A DNA stretch of 64,000 nt. Origin: Frigoribacterium sp. Leaf8 (GTDB lineage Bacteria; Actinomycetota; Actinomycetes; Actinomycetales; Microbacteriaceae). A program made the translations under genes and the position numbers. The DNA lies in contig NZ_LMKB01000001.1 of NCBI RefSeq assembly GCF_001421165.1, positions 227,169 to 291,168 on the forward strand, given 5' to 3'. Below the pieces are notes generated by a model that did no database searches, was not told the origin of the DNA, and saw nothing but the letters and a program-made list of their open reading frames with translations. Below, in pieces: positions 29,790-39,134 of the stretch. Positions within the stretch are counted from its first letter, which is position 1; each line of letters opens with the position of its first letter.

Positions 29790-31341
29790 TCCACTCCTCG
29801 ACGGCCGTCATCCCGCCGTCCCACCGATCGACGCGCTCGAACCCGGCGTCGGTCAGGACACCTTCGTCGGCGTCACCCGTGGGGGCGGTCGCGGGTTCGA
29901 CCACCCAGACGCGGTCGACGTCCGCGAGTCGGGTCCGGTCCGAGGACAGGAGCCACGACGTGCCCCTCAGGCTGTCCTCGTCGGTCGGCTCGCTCCGCCG
30001 CGTCACGTCGACGAGGTCGTCGAACGCCTCCGGGTACGTGACCTCGACGTTGTCGGTGGTCCTCCTGACCACCGGGTCCGACGAGTCGTCGAGCGGCGCG
30101 AAGTAGACCCCGTCGCCGGCGGAGGCACCACGCTCGACGACCGCCGCGGCCTCGGACCAGTCCGTTCCGCTCTTGCCGGTCACCTGTCGCTGCGACACGT
30201 ACACGGGGACGGCCAGCACGACCACGACGGCCAGGGCGACCAGCCGGAGGACCCGCCCCCGGAGGGCGGTGACCCCCAACCCGATCAGCGCCGCGCAGAC
30301 CGGAGCGGCGAACGTGAAGTAGCGAGGGTTGTAGAGCGGGCTGACGACGAGGCTGTAGCCCACGACGACGAGGGTCGGGACGACCAGGACCGGCACGAGC
30401 ACCCACGACGTCGCGGCCTGCCGACGGCGGGCCCCGACGACGACCGCGACCGCCATGGCCGCCCACCCGACGAGGGCCAGCACGAGTGACGCCAGGGCCC
30501 ACGGCTCGGTGGGAGAAGCCGTGGACGTCACGCGCGTCGGCGTTCCACCGAGGAACCACTGGTTGACGACCACCCCCCGGGCGATCTGCACGAGACCCAT
30601 ATCGTTGTCGCCCAGTTGCCCCTGCTGTCCGGCTGCCAGCAGCACCACCGGCGACGCCGCGAGACCGCCCGCCGCGGCGGAGGCGAGCCAGGCCAGGCGG
30701 CGCCTCACCGGGACCCGACGCCAGGCGGCCACGGTCACGGCGTGGGCGACGGCCAGCAGGGCGACGTAGATGTTGAGGGCGGTGCCCACCCCGACGAGGG
30801 CGGCGTACCCGATCCACCGCGCCGCGCCTCCTCGGTTCAGCGCGACGACGAGCAGGACGGTCGCCCACACGGCCACGGCCGCGCTGGGCCCGAAGGAACG
30901 CGCCTCGATCCCCATCCAGGTGATGCGCGGCAGCACGACGGCGACCACCGCCCCCGCGACGGCCGCGTCCCGGCGTCCGAGCACGACCAACAGCCGGTGG
31001 ACGCCGACGACGGCGACTCCGGCCGCGACCGCGCTCGGGAGGCGGAGGGCCACCGGGGAGGTCCCGGCGACGGTCGTCCAGACGTGCATCAGCAGGTAGT
31101 AGGCGGCGTGCACGGCGTCGATGCGTTGGACGAGGGCCCAGAGCTCGGGGAGGCTGCGGGTGGCCGCCGAGACCGTCGCGGCCTCGTCGGTCCACAGCGA
31201 CACCGTCGACGAACCGACGAGCGCCACGGCGGTGCCGGCGAGACCCAGCGCGAGCGGGACGCCGATCGAGGAGGCGCGAGGTCGTCTCGAGGACGCCGTG
31301 GACCCGGCCGGGTGGGTCGTCGTCGGGGTGGTGGTCGTCAT
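29779..31341 (-). CDS. GT39/ArnT-like membrane glycosyltransferase
   Basis: A 520-residue GT-C superfamily protein: the acidic pair Asp52-Glu53 in SLWTDEAATVSAATRSL sits in the first extracytoplasmic loop, followed by HAAYYLLMHVW and about ten further helices, as in mannosyl- and arabinosyltransferases that use polyprenyl-phosphate sugars. The last ~130 residues are a soluble extracytoplasmic domain. It may decorate the polymer or proteins outside the cell membrane. A possible -10 TAGCAT lies at 31441-31446. The 3' end overlaps the polymerase-like gene. Confidence 0.83.
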   Translation of the reverse strand: MTTTTPTTTHPAGSTASSRRPRASSIGVPLALGLAGTAVALVGSSTVSLWTDEAATVSAATRSLPELWALVQRIDAVHAAYYLLMHVWTTVAGTSPVALRLPSAVAAGVAVVGVHRLLVVLGRRDAAVAGAVVAVVLPRITWMGIEARSFGPSAAVAVWATVLLVVALNRGGAARWIGYAALVGVGTALNIYVALLAVAHAVTVAAWRRVPVRRRLAWLASAAAGGLAASPVVLLAAGQQGQLGDNDMGLVQIARGVVVNQWFLGGTPTRVTSTASPTEPWALASLVLALVGWAAMAVAVVVGARRRQAATSWVLVPVLVVPTLVVVGYSLVVSPLYNPRYFTFAAPVCAALIGLGVTALRGRVLRLVALAVVVVLAVPVYVSQRQVTGKSGTDWSEAAAVVERGASAGDGVYFAPLDDSSDPVVRRTTDNVEVTYPEAFDDLVDVTRRSEPTDEDSLRGTSWLLSSDRTRLADVDRVWVVEPATAPTGDADEGVLTDAGFERVDRWDGGMTAVEEWIRA

Positions 31342-31506
31342 GGCCGTCCTCGTGCGTGCCGACCGCGAGCCCTCGCCTCGTGGACGAGGGAGAGGGCGAC
31401 CGGACCGACGGGTCGGGTGCGGGTGGCCCGGAGTGCTGGCATGCTAGCAGCGGCCCTGGACCCCACCGGCGTCCGGCGGGACGGGCCACCCGACCGAGGA
31501 GCCACC

Positions 31507-32163
31507 ATGTCGTCAGACGACCAGACGCCCGACCCCACACCGACGAGGTCCCGTCGGCGCCTGGTGATCGCGCTGGCCGCCGTCGCCGTGGCGCTCGCCC
31601 TCGTCGTCGCCTTCGTGGTCGTGCCCGCCGTCTCGGGCGGCGACGCCGACGAACCCGGCGCCGCCGGACCGGGGTCGGGCTCGAGCTCGTCGACGACCGG
31701 CGAGTCGTCGGACGACGGGACGACGGCCCCGACCGATACCGCGCCTCCCGCCGCGGGGCCGGACACACCCGAGGCACCACCCGTGGGCCTCGACGAGTCG
31801 CCCACCGTCGTGGACGGGGTGACGGTCCGGGTGAAAAGCCTCGACGCGGTCGACGGCGAGGCCGCGCTGCCCGGTGAGGTGACCGGCCCGGCCGTCCGTG
31901 CCGAACTCGAGGTGTACAACTCGTCGGCTGCTCCCGTGGACCTCTCGACCGTCGTGGTCAACCTGGCCTACGGTGTCGACCGCACACCCGCGAACACGTT
32001 CTCGACCGGGACTTCTTCGTTCCCGGCGAGCGTGGCCGCGGGCGCCACGGCCGACGGCGTCTACGTCTTCGCCGTGCCCGTCGACGGGCATTCCGACCTC
32101 CGCCTGACCTTCGACTACGCCGTCGACGTGCCGGTCGTCGTCTTCGAGGGATCGACCTCGTAA
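31507..32163 (+). CDS. Membrane-anchored protein with Ig-like extracytoplasmic domain
   Basis: A 218-residue protein: a basic start, one transmembrane segment (LVIALAAVAVALALVVAFVVVPAV), an acidic Ser/Thr/Pro-rich linker (about 45-95) and a ~120-residue beta-rich domain (VVDGVTVRVKSLDAV, VRAELEVYNSSAAPVDLSTVVVNLAYG) resembling DUF4352-type Ig folds. No lipobox. Function unknown; the site between two polysaccharide genes suggests a cell-surface role. GAGGAG lies 5-6 bases before the ATG. Confidence 0.7.
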   Translation: MSSDDQTPDPTPTRSRRRLVIALAAVAVALALVVAFVVVPAVSGGDADEPGAAGPGSGSSSSTTGESSDDGTTAPTDTAPPAAGPDTPEAPPVGLDESPTVVDGVTVRVKSLDAVDGEAALPGEVTGPAVRAELEVYNSSAAPVDLSTVVVNLAYGVDRTPANTFSTGTSSFPASVAAGATADGVYVFAVPVDGHSDLRLTFDYAVDVPVVVFEGSTS

Positions 32164-32189
32164 TACCCCTGTACCCACAACGGGGGCCA

Positions 32190-32217
32190 TTGTCCCCCCT
32201 TGGGGGGACCTTATAGT
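32190..32217 (+). promoter_or_regulatory. Promoter with embedded 18-bp palindrome
   Basis: TTGTCC (32190-32195), 16-base spacer and TATAGT (32212-32217) form one of the best promoters in the window, 60 bases before the 1571-residue surface protein gene. The perfect palindrome GTCCCCCCTTGGGGGGAC (32192-32209) fills the spacer, a position where a bound repressor would block transcription. Confidence 0.7.
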
Positions 32218-32277
32218 CGTCAAGCCATCGGTACCCGAATGCCGATGACGCCTACCCGACCCGAATGAGGCTCCCCC

Positions 32278-35200
32278 ATGGGAAGAACCGTCTCGTCGCG
32301 CCTTCGTCTCCCCGCGATCGTCGCTGCGTCCGCCGTGCTGTTGTCCGTCCTGGTCGGAGTCCAGCCCGCTGCGGCCGACTCCGCCCCCCTCGACCCGACG
32401 TCGCCGTCGACGCCGGCGACCGTCACGGCCGACGCGCTCCCCGCACCCCAGATCGACGGGTCCGTCTTCACGCAGGTGATCGTGGGCAACACCGTCTACG
32501 CCGCGGGCAAGTTCACGAAGGCCCGCCCGGCGGGCTCGGCAGCGGGCGTCGACGAGGTCCCCCGCAGCTACCTCCTCGCGTACGACATCACCACGGGAGC
32601 GCTCTCAACGACCTTCGCGCCGGTCATCGACCAGCAGGTGAAGGCCATCGCGGCTTCTCCGGACGGCAAGCGCCTCTACATCGGTGGGGCGTTCACCAAG
32701 GTCAACGGCGTCAACAAGTACCGCCTGGCCGCCCTCGACCCGACCACCGGCGCCGTCCTCAGCGGCTGGAACCCGGGCACGAACGCATCGGTCAACGCCA
32801 TCGCCGCCGTGGGCCCGAACGTCTACTTCGCCGGAGCGTTCTCCAGCGTGGGTAAGGACACCCGGATCAAGGCAGCGGCGGTCACCGCCTCGAACGGCAC
32901 CAACCTGCCCTGGGCACCCCAGATCGCCAACGGCGACGTGCTCGGCCTCGTCACGAGCCCTGACGGCTCGAAGATCGTCCTGGGCGGTTCGTTCGGATCG
33001 GTCAACGGGTCGGCGCAACCGGGATACGGTCTCGCCATGGTCGACTCCTCGACCGGCGCCAACCTGCCTCTGCAGACCAACGACGTGATCCGCAACGGTG
33101 GCGGACAGGCCGCGATCTACAGCCTGAGCGCGACCGCCAACGGCTTCTACGGGTCGGGTTATACCTTCGGCGGCGGCGGTCGTCTCGAAGGCGCCTTCAA
33201 GTCGACCTGGAGCGGCGACCTCGCCTGGGTCGAGGACTGCCACGGCGACACGTACTCGGTGGCCGCGAACAGCACCGCCGTCTTCGTCGCCGGCCACCCG
33301 CACTACTGCGGCAACATCGGCGGGCAGCCGCAGACCGATCCCTGGACCTTCCAGCGGGCGATGGCCTTCAGCGACTCGGCCACGCAGACCGCGACGAACG
33401 ACCCCTACGGCTACTACAACTTCGCCGGCCAACCAGCGCCGAGCATCCTCAACTGGTTCCCCGACTTCGCCACCGGCAGCTACACCGGCCTGAGCCAGGG
33501 CCCGTGGAGCGTCGCCGCCAACGACAAGTACGTGGTCTACGGCGGGGAGTTCCCGTCCGTCAACGGCAAGGCGCAGAACGGCCTCGTGCGCTTCGCGGTG
33601 TCGAGCATCGCCCCGAACAAAATGGGCCCGGAGGCCTCCGGCGCCCTCTTCACCCCGAACCTCGTCTCGCTGTCGTCCGGCACGGTCCGGGTCAGCTGGC
33701 AGTCCAACTGGGACAAGGACAACGCGAACCTGACGTACGCCGTGTACCGCGACGGCGACCTGACGAACCCCGTCTACACGACGACCCGATCGTCGACCTT
33801 CTGGAAGCGCCCCGCGCTCGGCTTCGTCGACAAGGACCTCGCACCCGGCAGCACCCACAGCTACCGCATCCGGGCCACCGACCCGCTCGGCAACACGGTC
33901 CTGGGTGACGGCGTGAACGTCACCGTGACCGCAGACGCGGTCTCGCCCTACGCCAAGCAGGTCGCCGCCGACGGCGCCACCTCGCTCTGGCGCCTTGGCG
34001 AGAAGAGCGGAACGACCGTCTACGACTGGGTCGGCTACGACGACCAGCAGGCCCAGGACGGCGTGACCCGTGGTGTCACCGGTCAGACCACGACCGACGC
34101 CGACGGCGCCAGCACCTTCTCGGGCACGGCCACGGGCCTCGCGTCGACGACCTCCGCCATCGCGGGCCCGCAGACCTTCTCGGTCGAGGCCTGGTTCCGC
34201 ACGACGTCGACCACGGGTGGCAAGATCGTCGGCTTCGGCAGCAGCCGCACCGGCAACTCGAACTCGTACGACCGGCACCTGTACATGGACCCGCGGGGCC
34301 GCGTGTCGTTCGGCGTGTACCCGAACGCGAGCAGGATCATCACCAGCCCCACGGCTCTGAACGACGGCCAATGGCACCAGGTGGTGGGGACGCTGAGCTC
34401 GGCCGGCCAGTCCTTCTACGTCGACGGCAAGAAGGTCGCGACCGACGCCGGGACGACGGGTGCCCAGGACTACACGGGCTACTGGCGCATCGGCGGTGAC
34501 AACAACTGGGACGGCGCCCCGTACTTCCAGGGCGACATCGACGACGTCTCCGTGTACCCGGCCGCCCTGAGCGCCAAGCAGGTCGACGGCCAGTGGGTCG
34601 CCTCGGGTCGCACGAGCAAGCTGCCCAAGGCCCCGGCCGACGCCTACGGCGCCCGGGTGTTCCAGGACGACCCCGAGGCGTACTTCCGCCTCGACGGGGA
34701 CGCCTCCACCGTCTCGGCCGACTCGTCGCCCGTGGGCACCAACGGCGTCGTCGCCGGGGGCGTGGGCACCGGCGGCACGCCCGCTGTCGGCGGTTCCGGG
34801 CAGTCGGCGACGTTCAACGGCCAGGACGCCGGCGTCGCGACCACCACCTCGTACGACACCCCGAACAACTACACGCTCGAGACCTGGTTCAACACGACCA
34901 CGACCTCGGGTGGCAAGCTGATCGGCTTCGGCAACCAGCAGACCGGCTACAGCGGCAACTACGACCGCCACGTGTACATGGAGCAGGACGGTCGCCTGCA
35001 GTTCGGCAACTGGACCGGTCGGATGAACCTCGCGAGCAGCACGGCGAGCTACAACGACGGCCGTTGGCACCACGTGGTCGCCACGCAGGGCTCGGACGGC
35101 ATGAAGCTCTACGTTGACGGCGCCCAGGTCGGGTCGAACCCGACCACGGCCTCGGACGGCTACCGCGGGTTCTGGCGCCTCGGCGGCGACAGCTCGTGGA

Positions 35201-36993
35201 ACTCGGGTTCGGGCTACTGGGCCGGGAGCCTCGACGAGGCCGCGGTCTACGCCCGACCCCTCGACGCCACGACGGTCGCGCAGCACTACGCGCTCGGTGC
35301 GAACAAGCCGAACGCCGCGCCCACGGCGGCCTTCACCTCGTCGCCCACCGGTCTCGGCGTCGCCTTCGACGGCCGCACCTCGGTCGACCGCGACGGGACG
35401 ATCGCCTCGTACGGCTGGGACTTCGGCGACGGGAGCGCCCCGGCCAGCGGCGCCGCCCCCTCGCACACCTACGCCGCGGGGGGCACCTACACCGTGACCC
35501 TCACCGTGACGGACGACCAGGGAGCCGTCGGCACGTCGACGGCCACCGTCACCGTGACGGCGCCCCGGGTCAACGCGGCACCGACCGCCTCGTTCACCTC
35601 GGTGGTCGACCACCTGGCCGTCGCCGTGGACGCGAGCACCTCGACCGACTCCGACGGCACCGTCGCGTCGTACCGCTGGGACTTCGGTGACGGCACCGTC
35701 GCCGCGACGGGCCCGACCGCGAACCACACCTACGCCGCTGCCGGCACCTACACGGTGACGCTCGTCGTGACGGACACCGAGGGTGCCACCGGCACCTCGA
35801 CGGGGACGGTCACGGTCGCCCCGGCTCCCCCGGTGAACGTGGCCCCGACGGCCTCGTTCACGAGCGCCGCCACGGGACTGGCCGTCTCGACCGACGCCAC
35901 CGCGTCGACCGACCCCGACGGCACCGTCGCGGCCTACGCCTGGACGTTCGGTGACGGAGGGACGGCCACGGGCAGGACGGCCGCGCACACCTACGCGGCG
36001 GCCGGCACCTACACGGTGACCCTCACCGTGACCGACGACAAGGGCGCCACGGGCACCTCGACCGGCAGCGTGACCGTCGCGCCGATCCCGAACGCTGCTC
36101 CGACGGCCTCGTTCACGACGTCGACCAAGGCCCTCTCGGTGTCGACCGACGGACGCGCCTCGACCGACTCCGACGGCACCGTCACGGCGTACGCCTGGGA
36201 CTTCGGCGACGGAGGCACGGCGACCGGCAGCACGGCGGCCCACGACTATGCCGTCGGCGGCACCTACACCGTGACCCTCACGGTGACCGACGACAAGGGA
36301 GCCACCGCGACCCGCACCTCCACGGTGACGGTCACCGCGCCTCCCGTGGTCACGGCCGCGGTCAAGGACGGCTTCGGACGCTCGGTGACGGGCGGCTGGG
36401 GCACGGCGGAGGTCGGCGGCAGCTGGACCAGGACGGGTCAGGCCTCGCAGTACTCGGTGGCCGGCGGCGTCGGCACCCAGTACCTCGGGGCGGCCGGCTG
36501 GAACACGTCGATGGCCCTGACCGGGGTCAGCACGACGGACGCCGACCTCCGCACCAGCGTCAGCCTCGACAAGGTGGCCACCGGCGGAGGGACCTACGTC
36601 TACGTCACCGGGCGCAAGGTCGCGGCGAACACCGAGTACCGGGCGTCGATGCGCTACCGTCCCGACGGCACCGTCGTCGTGGGCCTCACGGCCTTCAAGG
36701 GATCGACCTCGGGGACGAACCTCGCCGCCGAGACCCTGGTCCCCGGCAAGGTCGCACCGGGCGCGAAGCTGAACGTCCGACTCGAGGTCAGCGGCACCGG
36801 CACGACGACCATCCGTGCGAAGGTCTGGGCCGACGGCACGGCCGAGCCGACCGCGTGGACGGTGTCGGCAACCGACACCTTCGCCGGCCTGCAGGCACCC
36901 GGCTGGGTCGCCCTCGGCGCCTACGCCTCGGGAAGCACCACCAACGCCCCGCAGACGGTCTCGTTCGACGACCTGAGCGTCTTCAAGCCGTGA
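32278..36993 (+). CDS. Giant secreted beta-propeller/LamG/PKD surface protein
   Basis: A 1571-residue secreted protein: signal peptide (about 1-32), a beta-propeller-like region (about 33-450, repeated GGAFTKVNGV and GGSFGSVNGS units), a fibronectin-like stretch (about 455-545), two LamG/concanavalin-like domains (from about 556 and 790, each with FSVEAWFRTTSTTGGKIVGFG or TLETWFNTT and a DGKWHHV-type strand), four PKD domains starting near 1011, 1098, 1187 and 1272 (each with YxWDFGDG), and a ~200-residue C-terminal module shared with the beta-helix protein. No sortase motif or C-terminal anchor is seen. It probably binds or organises the extracellular polysaccharide. The stop codon overlaps the next glycosyltransferase start as GTGA. 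Confidence 0.88.
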   Translation: MGRTVSSRLRLPAIVAASAVLLSVLVGVQPAAADSAPLDPTSPSTPATVTADALPAPQIDGSVFTQVIVGNTVYAAGKFTKARPAGSAAGVDEVPRSYLLAYDITTGALSTTFAPVIDQQVKAIAASPDGKRLYIGGAFTKVNGVNKYRLAALDPTTGAVLSGWNPGTNASVNAIAAVGPNVYFAGAFSSVGKDTRIKAAAVTASNGTNLPWAPQIANGDVLGLVTSPDGSKIVLGGSFGSVNGSAQPGYGLAMVDSSTGANLPLQTNDVIRNGGGQAAIYSLSATANGFYGSGYTFGGGGRLEGAFKSTWSGDLAWVEDCHGDTYSVAANSTAVFVAGHPHYCGNIGGQPQTDPWTFQRAMAFSDSATQTATNDPYGYYNFAGQPAPSILNWFPDFATGSYTGLSQGPWSVAANDKYVVYGGEFPSVNGKAQNGLVRFAVSSIAPNKMGPEASGALFTPNLVSLSSGTVRVSWQSNWDKDNANLTYAVYRDGDLTNPVYTTTRSSTFWKRPALGFVDKDLAPGSTHSYRIRATDPLGNTVLGDGVNVTVTADAVSPYAKQVAADGATSLWRLGEKSGTTVYDWVGYDDQQAQDGVTRGVTGQTTTDADGASTFSGTATGLASTTSAIAGPQTFSVEAWFRTTSTTGGKIVGFGSSRTGNSNSYDRHLYMDPRGRVSFGVYPNASRIITSPTALNDGQWHQVVGTLSSAGQSFYVDGKKVATDAGTTGAQDYTGYWRIGGDNNWDGAPYFQGDIDDVSVYPAALSAKQVDGQWVASGRTSKLPKAPADAYGARVFQDDPEAYFRLDGDASTVSADSSPVGTNGVVAGGVGTGGTPAVGGSGQSATFNGQDAGVATTTSYDTPNNYTLETWFNTTTTSGGKLIGFGNQQTGYSGNYDRHVYMEQDGRLQFGNWTGRMNLASSTASYNDGRWHHVVATQGSDGMKLYVDGAQVGSNPTTASDGYRGFWRLGGDSSWNSGSGYWAGSLDEAAVYARPLDATTVAQHYALGANKPNAAPTAAFTSSPTGLGVAFDGRTSVDRDGTIASYGWDFGDGSAPASGAAPSHTYAAGGTYTVTLTVTDDQGAVGTSTATVTVTAPRVNAAPTASFTSVVDHLAVAVDASTSTDSDGTVASYRWDFGDGTVAATGPTANHTYAAAGTYTVTLVVTDTEGATGTSTGTVTVAPAPPVNVAPTASFTSAATGLAVSTDATASTDPDGTVAAYAWTFGDGGTATGRTAAHTYAAAGTYTVTLTVTDDKGATGTSTGSVTVAPIPNAAPTASFTTSTKALSVSTDGRASTDSDGTVTAYAWDFGDGGTATGSTAAHDYAVGGTYTVTLTVTDDKGATATRTSTVTVTAPPVVTAAVKDGFGRSVTGGWGTAEVGGSWTRTGQASQYSVAGGVGTQYLGAAGWNTSMALTGVSTTDADLRTSVSLDKVATGGGTYVYVTGRKVAANTEYRASMRYRPDGTVVVGLTAFKGSTSGTNLAAETLVPGKVAPGAKLNVRLEVSGTGTTTIRAKVWADGTAEPTAWTVSATDTFAGLQAPGWVALGAYASGSTTNAPQTVSFDDLSVFKP

Positions 36994-38054
36994 CCGACGC
37001 CGCCCCGGAGCACGCGAGCAGGCTCGTCGTCCAGCAGTCGTTCCCGCGACCGCGCCCGACGACGAACCCCTACCTCGTGATGCTCCGGGACGCCGTCGGC
37101 GCGGTGCCCGGGGTGGAGGTGCGCACCTTCGACTGGAAGGGCGCCCTGCTGGGCCGCTACGACGTCTTCCACGTGCACTGGCCCGAGATCCTCGTCTCGG
37201 GGCAGAGCCCGCTCAAGGCGCTCGTGCGTCAGGCGTTGACCGTCGCCCTGGTGACGAAGCTGCGGCTGACGCGCACCCCGATCGTCCGCACCGAGCACAA
37301 CCTCGAGCTGCCGAGCGGCATCTCCCGGCGCGAGCGCGTCCTGTTGCGCTGGATCGAGCGACGCACCGCGCTCTGGGTGCGGCTGAACGACGAGACGCCC
37401 GAGCACGCCGACGCACTCGGCGCGCTCATCCCCCACGGCCACTACGTCGACTGGTTCGCCCGCTGGCCGTGGCCGTCGCGCGAGGCAGGCCGGGTGTCGT
37501 ACTTCGGCTTCATCCGCCGCTACAAGGGGGTCGACGGCCTCGTCCGGGCCTTCCGAGGCGTCCGGGGCGACGACCGGAGGCTGCACGCCGCCGGCAAGCC
37601 CTCGACGCCCGAGCTCGCCCACGGGCTCGAGCAGCTCGCGGCCGACGATCCCCGGGTCAGCCTCGACCTGCGTTTCCTCGACGACGAGGACCTCATCGAC
37701 GTGGTGCGCCGGGCCGAGCTGGTCGTGCTGCCCTACCGCGAGATGCACAACTCGGGCGGGGTGCTGACGGCGCTGTCGCTCGGCCGGCCCGTGCTCGTAC
37801 CCGCCAACGAGGTCAACGCCCGCCTGGCCGACGAGGTCGGCGCCGACTGGGTCCGGCAGTACGCCGACGAACTCGGTCCCGACGACGTCGAGCACGCGCT
37901 CGACGCGGCCTCGCGGCTCGACGACGACGCGCGCCCCGACCTGTCGGCCCGCGACTGGGACCGCGCGGGCGAGGCACACGTCGCGGCCTACCGTCGGGCG
38001 ATCGCCGCGACCCGTGGTCGACGTGCCGTCGGCGGACGCCGGGCGCGCCCGTGA
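36990..38054 (+). CDS. GT-B glycosyltransferase (GT4-like)
   Basis: A 354-residue cytoplasmic transferase: VFHVHWPEILVSG near the N-terminus, RTEHNLELPSG in the linker, and a C-terminal donor domain with SYFGFIRRYKGVDGLVRAF and PYREMHNSGGVLTALSLGRPVLVP, matching GT4-type enzymes that use nucleotide sugars. Donor and acceptor are unknown. The GTG start is the last G of the previous coding sequence plus its stop codon, so translation is coupled to the giant surface protein. Confidence 0.87.
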   Translation: MTDAAPEHASRLVVQQSFPRPRPTTNPYLVMLRDAVGAVPGVEVRTFDWKGALLGRYDVFHVHWPEILVSGQSPLKALVRQALTVALVTKLRLTRTPIVRTEHNLELPSGISRRERVLLRWIERRTALWVRLNDETPEHADALGALIPHGHYVDWFARWPWPSREAGRVSYFGFIRRYKGVDGLVRAFRGVRGDDRRLHAAGKPSTPELAHGLEQLAADDPRVSLDLRFLDDEDLIDVVRRAELVVLPYREMHNSGGVLTALSLGRPVLVPANEVNARLADEVGADWVRQYADELGPDDVEHALDAASRLDDDARPDLSARDWDRAGEAHVAAYRRAIAATRGRRAVGGRRARP

Positions 38055-38056
38055 GC

Positions 38057-39070
38057 TCAGCCGTCGACGCGGCCGTACTCCCGGTACCCCGCGCCCCACG
38101 CACCCGCCACCATGCCGGCGCCCCGGGCCATCGTCCGGATGCCGCGAGCGCGTTGCCCCAGCGACCGTCGACCGAGGGGGCGGGTCACCGTGCCGACCGC
38201 GTACCGGCCCAGCCCGCCGACGACGCGCACGCCGCCCTTGGCCGAGAGCCGGAGGCGCGTGGACAGTCGCGAGGCCCCTCGCGCGGACAGCATCACCGAG
38301 GTGAGGCTCCAACCGTTGCCGCTGCTGTAGGCACGCCGCACGACCCATCGCCGCGTGACGCGGTGGGCGGGGACGACGTCCGTGACGACCGCCTCGGCGC
38401 ACCACAGGATCGTGCCGCCACCGGCGACCAGGCTGCGGGTGAACAGGGTGTCCTCACCGCCGAGCTGGCCGAGGGCCACGTCGAAGGCCAGGCCCTGGCG
38501 ACGCACCTCGACGAGGTCGAGCAGCAGGTTGTTGGTGGCGGCGACGTCGACGGGCGTGCCGGTCGCGAGCCGGCGTCGCACGAAGAAGCGTCCCTCGACG
38601 ATGAAGGGCTCGGGCTCGACCTCGTACTCGCTGCGCACGGGACCGACGACGGCCGCGGCACCCGTCTCGGCCTGCAGGGAGACCAGGGCGCCCAGCCACC
38701 CGTCGGACGGCCGCTCGTCGTCGTCGATGAAGACCAGCACGTCGCCGTCGCCGCTCTCGGCGAGCGCACGGTTGCGGGCCGAGGCGATGCCCGGCGTGGC
38801 CTCGACGACGTAGTCGACCGTCACGGGTCCGGCACCGTCGCCCGGGTCGGCCGCCGCGAGCGCCGCCGCCTCGACGCGTCCACGGCCCGATCCGCTCGCG
38901 TCGTTGTCGACGACGAGCACGCGCGCCTCGACGCCGCGTCCGCGGACGCTGCGGGCCTGCTCGACGAGCAGCGGCAGCACCGCGTCGAGATCGCGCGGCC
39001 GGCGGAAGGTCAACACGGCGATGGTCAGGAGGCGCGGCGTGGTCGGGTCGGTCGTCACGGCCCCCAGCAT
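38057..39070 (-). CDS. Family 2 glycosyltransferase
   Basis: A 337-residue GT-A enzyme: TIAVLTFRRPRDLDAVLPLL at the start, GIASARNRAL, the nucleotide-sugar motif VLVFIDDDERP, and GEDTLFTRSL further on. Sugar unknown. ATG 39070 is used; GTG 39058 is an alternative, preceded by GGGGG only 2 bases away. The gene is convergent with the preceding transferase, leaving 2 bases between stop codons, and divergent from the next one. Confidence 0.88.
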   Translation of the reverse strand: MLGAVTTDPTTPRLLTIAVLTFRRPRDLDAVLPLLVEQARSVRGRGVEARVLVVDNDASGSGRGRVEAAALAAADPGDGAGPVTVDYVVEATPGIASARNRALAESGDGDVLVFIDDDERPSDGWLGALVSLQAETGAAAVVGPVRSEYEVEPEPFIVEGRFFVRRRLATGTPVDVAATNNLLLDLVEVRRQGLAFDVALGQLGGEDTLFTRSLVAGGGTILWCAEAVVTDVVPAHRVTRRWVVRRAYSSGNGWSLTSVMLSARGASRLSTRLRLSAKGGVRVVGGLGRYAVGTVTRPLGRRSLGQRARGIRTMARGAGMVAGAWGAGYREYGRVDG

Positions 39071-39134
39071 GTCAGGTCGGTGAGGGGCGACGGGCCCTGC
39101 ACCGCGCCTCCTGCGGGTGGACGGGGGACGAACC

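Noticed and set aside
32605..36243. 1212-residue open frame antisense to the giant surface protein
   Set aside because: Arg/Gly/Val-rich without domains; it arises from the codon bias of the sense gene with its clear LamG and PKD domains.
35311..36350. Four ~260-bp repeats, possible CRISPR or satellite array
   Set aside because: They are in-frame PKD domains with diverged sequence; no short repeat-spacer pattern.
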